A stretch of 64,000 bases of DNA, from positions 15,932-79,931 of the forward strand of contig CAZACW010000004.1 in NCBI GenBank assembly GCA_964483785.1, given 5' to 3'. Made by a program: the position numbers and the translations under genes. Positions within the stretch are counted from its first letter, which is position 1, and every line of letters begins with the position of its first letter. Source of the DNA: JABDGZ01 sp964483785. Its GTDB lineage: Bacteria > Omnitrophota > Gorgyraeia > Zapsychrales > Fredricksoniimonadaceae. The notes beneath the pieces are model-generated. The model did not search any database. It was not told where the DNA came from and saw nothing but the letters and a program-made list of their open reading frames with translations. Positions 8,260-15,058 of the stretch are shown piece after piece.

Positions 8260-9501
8260 CTAAAAACCAGCGTATATGGGAAACGCGCCGGCCAGCGCCT
8301 GCACGTCCTTTTGGACCCTGGCCAGGGCGGCCTCATCCCCCCGGCTGACGACGCAGCGGTCGATGCATTCTGCGATCTGCTGCATCTGGGCCTCCTTCAT
8401 GCCGCGGGTGGTCACGGCCGGCGTGCCGATGCGGACCCCGCTGGCCACCGTCGGCGGCTGCGGGTCGAAAGGAATGAGGTTTTTGTTGACCGTGATCTGC
8501 ACGCGGTCAAGCAAAGACGCCGTCTCCTTACCCGTGACGGACTTCGGCCTTAAATCCACCATGAACAAATGATTGTCCGTGCCGCCGGAGACGATGCGAA
8601 ACCCCCTTTGGCTTAAGGCCTGGGCCATGGCCTGGGCATTGGCGATCACCTGTTTTTGGTATTGCTTAAACTCAGGCGCCAAGGCCTCCTTGAAGGCCAC
8701 GGCCTTGGCCGCGATGATATGCATCAAGGGACCACCCTGGATGCCTGGAAAAATGGCGGCGTCGATTTTCTTGGCGAATTCTTCCCGGCAGATGATCATG
8801 CCGCCGCGCGGCCCCCGCAGGGTCTTGTGGGTCGTGGTGGTCACAAAATGGGCGTGGGGCACGGGATTAGGATGCAGGCCGGCCGCGACCAGGCCCGCAA
8901 AATGGGCCATGTCCACGAATAAATAAGCGCCCACGCCATCTGCGATCTCGCGGAAACGCTTGAAATCCAGGATGCGCGAATAGGCGGAATACCCGGCCAC
9001 GATCATCTTAGGTCTATGTTCTCCGGCGAGGCGCTCGACCTCATGCATGTCGATCCTCTCGGTCTTGGCATCCACCTTGTAGGAAACGAATTGGTAGAGA
9101 CGCCCGGAAATATTGATTTTAAGGCCATGGGTCAGGTGCCCGCCGCAGGCCAGGTCCAGGCCCAACACCGTGTCCCCGGGTTTTAACGCCGCAAAATACA
9201 CGGCGGTATTGGCCTGGGACCCTGAATGCGGCTGCACGTTGATGTGGTCTCCGCCGAAGAGCTGTTTGGCCCTTTGGATGGCCAGGTTTTCCGCCTCATC
9301 GACATATTCACAGCCGTTGTACCAGCGGGCCGCCGGATAACCTTCGGCGTATTTGTTGGTCAGCACACTGCCGGCCGCTTCCAGCACGGCGGGCGAAACG
9401 ATGTTTTCCGAGGCGATCAATTCCAGATTGTTCTTCTGGCGCGTCAGTTCATGTTCAACGGCCTTGGCGATTTCAGGGTCCGTCCCTGTCAGATGCTTCA
9501 T
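8260..9501 (-). CDS. glyA: Serine hydroxymethyltransferase
   Basis: This enzyme interconverts serine and glycine with tetrahydrofolate, feeding glycine and one-carbon units to purine synthesis encoded in the same array. The 413-residue sequence has the PLP lysine in VTTTTHKTLRGPRGGMI, the family start NLELIASENIVSPAV, and GYPAARWYNGCEYVDEAE. The length is typical. It shares an ATGA overlap with rpiB (9498-9501). Confidence 0.97.
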   Translation of the reverse strand: MKHLTGTDPEIAKAVEHELTRQKNNLELIASENIVSPAVLEAAGSVLTNKYAEGYPAARWYNGCEYVDEAENLAIQRAKQLFGGDHINVQPHSGSQANTAVYFAALKPGDTVLGLDLACGGHLTHGLKINISGRLYQFVSYKVDAKTERIDMHEVERLAGEHRPKMIVAGYSAYSRILDFKRFREIADGVGAYLFVDMAHFAGLVAAGLHPNPVPHAHFVTTTTHKTLRGPRGGMIICREEFAKKIDAAIFPGIQGGPLMHIIAAKAVAFKEALAPEFKQYQKQVIANAQAMAQALSQRGFRIVSGGTDNHLFMVDLRPKSVTGKETASLLDRVQITVNKNLIPFDPQPPTVASGVRIGTPAVTTRGMKEAQMQQIAECIDRCVVSRGDEAALARVQKDVQALAGAFPIYAGF

Positions 9502-9953
9502 GATAAAAACTTCCTTTCCATGTCCTGGATCAAGGCCTTGCGGCGCGTGTGGCGCCCGCCTTCAAAGGCGGTGTTGAGCCAAACCTTGATGATCTTCATC
9601 GACTCCGCCTGGGTCGTGTATTTGGTGCCGATGACCAGCACATTGCTGTCATTGTGCTGGCGGGCGAGCGCGGCCATTTCCTCGTCGCGGACCAGGGCGG
9701 CATAGATGCCCGGGACCTTATTGGCCGCGATGGTCTGACCGATGCCGGTCATGCACAAAAGGATCCCGCGGCTGTCAGGATGGGCCTTGACTTCACGGCC
9801 GACCTTCAGGGCGATCTCGGGATAATCGCAGGCCTCGGTTTCCGAATGGGAACCCAGGTCCATGGCCTCATGGCCCATGGCCTTAAGCGCCTCCACAATG
9901 GCCTTTTTGTAAGTGACGCCGCGATGGTCTGAGCCCACAAAAACCTTCATCAC
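9498..9953 (-). CDS. rpiB: Ribose-5-phosphate isomerase B
   Basis: RpiB isomerises ribose 5-phosphate and ribulose 5-phosphate, supplying PRPP for purines. The 151-residue protein shows GSDHRGVTYKKAIVEAL, the catalytic-cysteine segment GILLCMTGIGQTIAANKVPG, and the RQHNDSNVLVIGTKYT block. The usual CGTG reads CMTG here, which is a mild variation next to the catalytic Cys. It overlaps glyA and the Sua5 fusion gene by 4 nt each. Confidence 0.94.
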   Translation of the reverse strand: MMKVFVGSDHRGVTYKKAIVEALKAMGHEAMDLGSHSETEACDYPEIALKVGREVKAHPDSRGILLCMTGIGQTIAANKVPGIYAALVRDEEMAALARQHNDSNVLVIGTKYTTQAESMKIIKVWLNTAFEGGRHTRRKALIQDMERKFLS

Positions 9954-11017
9954 AGCAGCCTTTCAATTTTTTCCACGGCTTCCTCGATGGTCAGCATGCA
10001 TTCCTGGTAGGCGGAATGCGGCTGGCCGATGGGATCAGGCACGTCCAAGTCCGCCTCATACCCGCGGTGGGTGCTGCCGAATTCTTTCAAGAGATAAAGC
10101 CTTTTTTCCACCGACGGGACGCGCTCCAGGATTTGACTGCGGTGCGCGCGGGTCATGGCGAAAATCAAATCGGATTTCTTGAGCATGATGCCGCCCAAAG
10201 GCCTGGACACGTGCGCCGCGGCGTTGATCCCCCGCTCGCGCAGGACGGTCATGGTCTCCTGGCTTGCCGCGGACTTAAAATAAACGCTGGTGCCGGCCGA
10301 ATGCACCTCCACATCGTCGCGGCCGATCAATTTGGCCTTAAGCGAATACTCGGCCATCACCGAGCGGCAGCTGTTGCCCGTGCAGACGAACAGGACGCAT
10401 TTTTTGCTGATGGTGCGGTCCACGTCCGGCTGGGTGATGACGCCGTCGCGGGTCACCGTGGGATGGGTCATGGTGAAATCTAAGATCGTCGAGGAGATCC
10501 CGAAATCCACCGGCCCGCCGTCCAGGGCCAGGTCCACGTGGCCGTCCAAATCTTTTAAGGCCTCCTGGCAATTGGTCGGCGCCTTTTTGCCTTCCAGGTT
10601 GGCCGACGGGGCCGCGAGGGAGCAGCCGCTTTCTTCCACCAGGCGAAGCGCCACGGTATGGTCCGGCATGCGGATGCCGATGGTCTCGCCCTCATGCTTG
10701 GCCGGCACGATCACGGTCAAGGGCCCGGGCCAGTACTTGTCGATCACCTTGTACAGGTTCGGGTGCGTGTAGGTGGAATAATTCTCGATGATCCCCCGCT
10801 GGGCGATCAGGATGGAAAAGAGCTTGCCGTCCGTGCGGTGCTTCACCGCGCGCAGGCGGTCCATGGCCTTGGGGTTGTTGGAATCCGCCGCGATGCCGTA
10901 CACCGTCTCCGTCGGAAAAATCACCAGCCCGCCCTGGCGCAGGATGCGGGCGGCTTCGGCGATTTTCTCCGGTTCCGGCAAGGCGGAATTGACCTTCAAG
11001 ACCTTGGTGGCGGCCAT
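9950..11017 (-). CDS. L-threonylcarbamoyladenylate synthase (Sua5/TsaC) fused to low-molecular-weight protein tyrosine phosphatase
   Basis: This 355-residue protein has two domains. Residues 1 to about 200 are a Sua5/YrdC/TsaC domain (IFPTETVYGIAADSNN, then LAAPSANLEGKKAPT) that makes threonylcarbamoyl-AMP for tRNA t6A. Residues about 206-355 are an LMW phosphotyrosine phosphatase with the P-loop CTGNSCRS (212-219) and the DPIGQP general-acid loop. Both active sites look intact. The domain pair also occurs as neighbours or fusions elsewhere, and why they are linked is unknown. It overlaps rpiB by 4 nt and follows purD after 21 nt. Confidence 0.93.
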   Translation of the reverse strand: MAATKVLKVNSALPEPEKIAEAARILRQGGLVIFPTETVYGIAADSNNPKAMDRLRAVKHRTDGKLFSILIAQRGIIENYSTYTHPNLYKVIDKYWPGPLTVIVPAKHEGETIGIRMPDHTVALRLVEESGCSLAAPSANLEGKKAPTNCQEALKDLDGHVDLALDGGPVDFGISSTILDFTMTHPTVTRDGVITQPDVDRTISKKCVLFVCTGNSCRSVMAEYSLKAKLIGRDDVEVHSAGTSVYFKSAASQETMTVLRERGINAAAHVSRPLGGIMLKKSDLIFAMTRAHRSQILERVPSVEKRLYLLKEFGSTHRGYEADLDVPDPIGQPHSAYQECMLTIEEAVEKIERLL

Positions 11018-11038
11018 AATGAAATGAAAGACAGCACC

Positions 11039-12340
11039 CTATTTTTGCTTCTGCGTTTGCCGGACAAAATGGGGCGTTGTCCCCATTTTGCCCCCGATGT
11101 CACGGCGGAAAAACATATGGTCAAATTCAATTTGGCTGACGGCATTATACGCCTTTGTCACCGCGGCTTCAAGGTTTCTGCCTAAGGCGGTCACGCCCAG
11201 CACCCGTCCGCCGCTGGTGACCAAACGGCCGCCGTCGTTTTTGGTGCCGGCATGAAACACCACCGTGTCTTCATCCTTGATCCGGTCCAGGCCCTGGAGG
11301 GCAAAGCCGCTTTTGTACGGGCCCGGATAGCCGCCGGAGGCGATCACGACGCAGGCGCAGGGCCGCTCGTCCCATTGGGCCTTGACTTCGTGCAGGCGGC
11401 CGTCGCAGGCGGCCTGCACAATGTCCACGATATCCGTGTGCAGGCGCGGCAGAATGCACTGGGTCTCGGGATCGCCGAAGCGCACGTTGAATTCCAGGGC
11501 CTTGGGGCCGTCCAAGGTCAGCATCAGGCCGGCGAACAAAACGCCCTTAAAAGGGTTTCCCTCCTGGTACATGCCGCGCACCGCCGGCTCGATGATGCGG
11601 GCGATGATCTGGTTTAAAATCTCGGGATTGACCTTGGGATTCGGGGAAAAAGCGCCCATGCCGCCGGTGTTGGGGCCGATATCATCGTCAAAAATCCGCT
11701 TATGGTCCTGGGCCGTGGGCAGGACGAGAAAATGCCTGCCGTCGCAGACCGCGAGCACCGAGGCTTCCGGGCCTTGAAGGCATTCCTCGATGACGATCTT
11801 GTCTCCTGCCGCACCGAAGAGCTTTTTGACCATGATATCCTCGACCGCGGTCTTGGCCGCCTTCAGGTCCGGGCAGACATACACGCCCTTGCCCGCGGCA
11901 ATGCCGTCGGCCTTGACCACCAGGGGAAACTGCGCCTTTTCCACAAAGGCCAGGGCGGGTTCAGCCAGGTCAAAAATCTTATAGACGGCCGTGGGGATAT
12001 TGCGGCGGTGCATGAATTCTTTCGCAAAGACCTTGCTGCCTTCCAGCCTGGCCGCGGCCTGATTAGGCCCGAATATTTTCAGGCCTTTGGCCGTGAACGC
12101 ATCCACCATCCCGGCCACCAGCGAGGCTTCAGGGCCGACGATGGTCAGGTCGATTTTCTTCTGAAGGGCATACTGCAAAAGCAAGGGCACATCATCCACA
12201 GCGATGTCCGCGCATTCCGCGATCTGGGCGATGCCGCCGTTGCCCGGCGCGCAAAAGAGGCGCTTGACCTTGGGCGATTGCTTGATTTTCCAGCACAGGG
12301 CATGTTCCCTGCCCCCGGCACCGATGACTAAGACATTCAT
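11039..12340 (-). CDS. purD: Phosphoribosylamine-glycine ligase
   Basis: PurD joins glycine to phosphoribosylamine with ATP, the second step of purine synthesis. The 433-residue ATP-grasp protein shows MNVLVIGAGGREHALCWKI, VKADGIAAGKGVYVC, GGMGAFSPNP and LEFNVRFGDPETQ. The length is typical of the family. It overlaps purM by 4 nt (12337-12340). Confidence 0.97.
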   Translation of the reverse strand: MNVLVIGAGGREHALCWKIKQSPKVKRLFCAPGNGGIAQIAECADIAVDDVPLLLQYALQKKIDLTIVGPEASLVAGMVDAFTAKGLKIFGPNQAAARLEGSKVFAKEFMHRRNIPTAVYKIFDLAEPALAFVEKAQFPLVVKADGIAAGKGVYVCPDLKAAKTAVEDIMVKKLFGAAGDKIVIEECLQGPEASVLAVCDGRHFLVLPTAQDHKRIFDDDIGPNTGGMGAFSPNPKVNPEILNQIIARIIEPAVRGMYQEGNPFKGVLFAGLMLTLDGPKALEFNVRFGDPETQCILPRLHTDIVDIVQAACDGRLHEVKAQWDERPCACVVIASGGYPGPYKSGFALQGLDRIKDEDTVVFHAGTKNDGGRLVTSGGRVLGVTALGRNLEAAVTKAYNAVSQIEFDHMFFRRDIGGKMGTTPHFVRQTQKQK

Positions 12341-13341
12341 GTAAAGATAACCTTGTGTTGGGAATCCTGGATGACCCGGCCTATGACAAAGGACTCTGTT
12401 TTTTGAGACCGTAAAAAGGCCTGGACAGCGACGACATCATCAGGGGCCGCGACCAGGGCAAAGCCGATGCCCATATTGAAGGTGCGGTACATATCATGGT
12501 CCGGCACACGGCCTTTGTCCTGAATGAGCTCAAAAATCCGCGGCACGGGCCAGCTTCCCTGCGTGACCGCAAAACAAAGGCCCTTGGGCAGGACCTTGGT
12601 CAATTTTTCGTACCAGGCCCCGCCGGTCATATGCGCCATGCCCTTGACCCTGATCCGCTCGAGCAGGGCCAGCACCGGCTTGACATAGATGCAGGTGGGT
12701 TTTAATAAAATCTGCGCGTAGCGTTTCTGTTCCTCCTTAGTCAGCGCCTTGCGGACCAGGGAAAATCCGTTGGCATGCAGGCCCGAAGAAGGCAGGCCGA
12801 TCAACACATCACCGGCTTTGATCCCGGACCCGTCTATGATCCCCTTGGCCTCGACCACACCGACGGTGAATCCGGCCAAATCATAATCCTCGCCCTTGTA
12901 CATGTCCGGCATTTCCGCGGTCTCACCGCCGATCAGGGCACAGCCGGCCAAGCGGCAGCCGGCCACCATGCCTTTCATCACGTCCTTCATGGTCTTGGGA
13001 TTGAGTTTGCCCGTGGCGATATAATCCAAAAAAAACAGCGGCTTAGCACCCGTGCAAAGCACATCATTGACGTTCATGGCCACCAGGTCAATGCCCACCG
13101 TGTCATGCTTATTGGCCAAATGGGCGATCAATAATTTGGTGCCAACTCCGTCGGTGGAAGAAACCAGAACCGGGTCCTTGTACTTTAAGAATCCCGGATC
13201 AAAGAGGGCGCCGAAGGAGCCGGGCCGGCGGAGAACCCCGCGGCCCTTGGTCGGGGCTGACATCTGCTGGATGGCCTCCACAAAGCGGTTGGCCTTGGCA
13301 ATGTCTACACCTGCTTTTTTATAGGTCAAGGATCGGGTCAT
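12337..13341 (-). CDS. purM: Phosphoribosylformylglycinamidine cyclo-ligase
   Basis: PurM closes the imidazole ring of AIR. The 334-residue sequence contains the start YKKAGVDIAKANRFV, the signature SSTDGVGTKLLIA, DYIATGKLNP, and GGETAEMPDMY. The length matches the bacterial norm. A 157-nt gap holding a large palindromic repeat separates it from purQ, so the repeat sits within the transcribed operon. Confidence 0.97.
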   Translation of the reverse strand: MTRSLTYKKAGVDIAKANRFVEAIQQMSAPTKGRGVLRRPGSFGALFDPGFLKYKDPVLVSSTDGVGTKLLIAHLANKHDTVGIDLVAMNVNDVLCTGAKPLFFLDYIATGKLNPKTMKDVMKGMVAGCRLAGCALIGGETAEMPDMYKGEDYDLAGFTVGVVEAKGIIDGSGIKAGDVLIGLPSSGLHANGFSLVRKALTKEEQKRYAQILLKPTCIYVKPVLALLERIRVKGMAHMTGGAWYEKLTKVLPKGLCFAVTQGSWPVPRIFELIQDKGRVPDHDMYRTFNMGIGFALVAAPDDVVAVQAFLRSQKTESFVIGRVIQDSQHKVIFT

Positions 13342-13395
13342 ATCATTGAGTCAACCGTCTGCTTGCATTCGCAATCACAGCGAATACTCGTGAAT

Positions 13396-13478
13396 GTTTG
13401 GCAGACCGTCGGGCCCCACCACAACCTCCGGGGTTGTGATGGTTAACCATCACAACCCCGGAGGTTGTGGTGGGGCCC
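13396..13478. repeat. Dispersed palindromic repeat, copy 2 (68-nt perfect palindrome)
   Basis: The flank GTTTGGCAGACCGTCGG (13396-13412) runs into a perfect 68-nt palindrome at 13411-13478. Its left half starts GGGCCCCACCACAACCTCC and the centre is GGTTAACC. Each half also contains a smaller hairpin built on the CAACCYC...GGGGTTG core found in copy 1. A partly mirrored flank (GCTAAACAT) follows on the right. It lies between purQ and purM. Confidence 0.92.
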
Positions 13479-13498
13479 TATGGATCGCTAAACATCAT

Positions 13499-14287
13499 TT
13501 ACAAATGCTCTTTCACATAATCTATGCCGTTGGCGAAAATCCGGGCGCCCTCCCCGAGCTTTTCCCGTTTGGCCAGGCGGGTCCAGTACGGGTGCTGTTC
13601 AAAAAGAAAATGCCTTTCCGGGTGCGGCATCAGGCCCAGGACGCGTCCGGTCGTATCGCAGATGCCGGCGATGTCCTGCGTCGAGCCGTTGGGATTTTCC
13701 GGATAGACCGGCACAGCTCCCTGCGCCGTGCAATAGCGCAAAACGATTTGCTGATTGGCTTTCAGGGCCTTCATGACCTCGGGGTCCCGCGGGATGAATT
13801 TGCCCTCGCCGTGGGCCACCGGCAGATAGATCAATCCTGTCATGCCCTTGGTCCATACGCAGCGGCCCTCCACCTTCATATGCACCCAGCGGGCCTCGAA
13901 TTTCCCGGAATCATTATAAAATAAAGTCGCTTCCTGTCCAATGTTCAAACCCAAACCCGGCAAAATGCCGGCCTTGACTAAGATTTGAAAGCCGTTGCAG
14001 ATGCCGATGATCAATTTGCCGTCCTTGATGAACTGCCGGATATCCTGGGCCAGTTTCAGGCGCAATTCATTGGCCAGGATGCGGCCCGAGGCGATATCAT
14101 CGCCGTAGCTAAAACCGCCGGGCAAGGCCAGGACATGGAAATCAGCAAGCTTGGGCGCGCCGGACAACAAGGCCTTGATATGCACCTGTTCGACCTCAGC
14201 CCCCAAACTGCGGAAGGCAAAGGCCGTCTCCTCGTTGCAATTGGTCCCGGCGGTGCGGACCACGATGACTTTTACATGTTTAGGCAT
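13499..14287 (-). CDS. purQ: Phosphoribosylformylglycinamidine synthase, glutaminase subunit
   Basis: PurQ is the class I glutamine amidotransferase that feeds ammonia to PurL. The 262-residue sequence has the nucleophile elbow IIGICNGFQILVKAG, LPVAHGEGKF, and the His/Glu pair in MPHPERHF. I start at the ATG at 14287 (MPKHVKVIVVRTAGTNCNEE), because an upstream frame-open extension runs into repeat sequence. It is flanked on both sides by palindromic repeats and separated from purL by the LOG-family gene. Confidence 0.95.
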   Translation of the reverse strand: MPKHVKVIVVRTAGTNCNEETAFAFRSLGAEVEQVHIKALLSGAPKLADFHVLALPGGFSYGDDIASGRILANELRLKLAQDIRQFIKDGKLIIGICNGFQILVKAGILPGLGLNIGQEATLFYNDSGKFEARWVHMKVEGRCVWTKGMTGLIYLPVAHGEGKFIPRDPEVMKALKANQQIVLRYCTAQGAVPVYPENPNGSTQDIAGICDTTGRVLGLMPHPERHFLFEQHPYWTRLAKREKLGEGARIFANGIDYVKEHL

Positions 14288-14313
14288 AAAATAAATGACG
14301 TCCGTTTGACATA

Positions 14314-14372
14314 ACCTCCACAACCCCGGGGGTTGTGATGGTTACCATCGCAACCCCGGGGGTTGCGGAGGT
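14314..14372. repeat. Dispersed palindromic repeat, copy 3 (double hairpin)
   Basis: The segment starts ACCTCCACAACCCC and ends GGGGGTTGCGGAGGT. It consists of two inner hairpins (CACAACCCC/GGGGTTGTG and CGCAACCCC/GGGGTTGCG) and an outer pairing of ACCTC...GATGGT with ACCATC...GAGGT. The CAC/GTG to CGC/GCG difference keeps the inner stem, which looks like compensatory change. The conserved GTTTGGCAGACC flank is not clear here. It lies between the LOG gene and purQ. Confidence 0.85.
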
Positions 14373-14376
14373 CCAA

Positions 14377-15045
14377 TTATTTTCTTTTCGCATAAAAGGC
14401 CTTGATGAGCCTGACCACATCCTCCGGCTTGTCGACCACCCGGATGATGTCCAGGTCCTTCAAATCGATACAGCCCTCGTGGAGCATGGGGCCTTTGAAC
14501 CAATCCAGGAGGCCTTTCCAATATTTGCTCCCGTAAAGGATCACCGGAAATTTGTCCATGCGCTCGGTCTGGATCAAGGTGATGCTTTCCGACAGTTCAT
14601 CCAGGGTGCCGTAGCCGCCGGGAAAAATCACAAAGGCCTTGGCGTATTTGACAAAGCAGACCTTGCGGCAGAAAAAATAATGGAAATTGACTAAGTGATT
14701 GATGTAATTGTTGGGCTTTTGCTCAAAAGGCAGGTCGATGTTCAGCCCAATGGAATGCCCGCCGGCCTTGGCCGCCCCTTTGTTGCCCGCTTCCATGATG
14801 CTGGGGCCGCCGCCGGTGATCACCGCATAGCCTGCCTTGACCAGCAGTTCCGCCGTCCTTTGCGCCGCGTCATAGTAGGAATGCAGGGTGTGGATGCGCG
14901 ACGACCGGAAGTTGCTTACCGCCGGGCCGCATTCTTTTGGTTCTTGCAAACCGTCGACAAATACCGCCATGATGCGGAAAATGAGCCAGGGGTCTTCCAT
15001 CATTTCCAGATCAGGTACTTGGGGGTGTTTTTTGATTTTGGCCAT
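14377..15045 (-). CDS. LOG-family (lysine decarboxylase-like) protein
   Basis: This 222-residue member of the LOG/TIGR00730 family includes nucleoside 5'-monophosphate phosphoribohydrolases. The hallmark PGGYGTLDEL appears near residue 145, with GGGPSIMEAGNKGA upstream. By family knowledge it may release free bases from nucleotides, which fits its place between purL and purQ, but the substrate is not known. A clear AAGGAA Shine-Dalgarno precedes the ATG, 13 nt after purL. Confidence 0.9.
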   Translation of the reverse strand: MAKIKKHPQVPDLEMMEDPWLIFRIMAVFVDGLQEPKECGPAVSNFRSSRIHTLHSYYDAAQRTAELLVKAGYAVITGGGPSIMEAGNKGAAKAGGHSIGLNIDLPFEQKPNNYINHLVNFHYFFCRKVCFVKYAKAFVIFPGGYGTLDELSESITLIQTERMDKFPVILYGSKYWKGLLDWFKGPMLHEGCIDLKDLDIIRVVDKPEDVVRLIKAFYAKRK

Positions 15046-15058
15046 GGTTTTTCCTTTT

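Noticed and set aside
13342..13498. CRISPR-like repeat array
   Set aside because: The repeats are inverted, not direct with regular spacers, and there are no cas genes.
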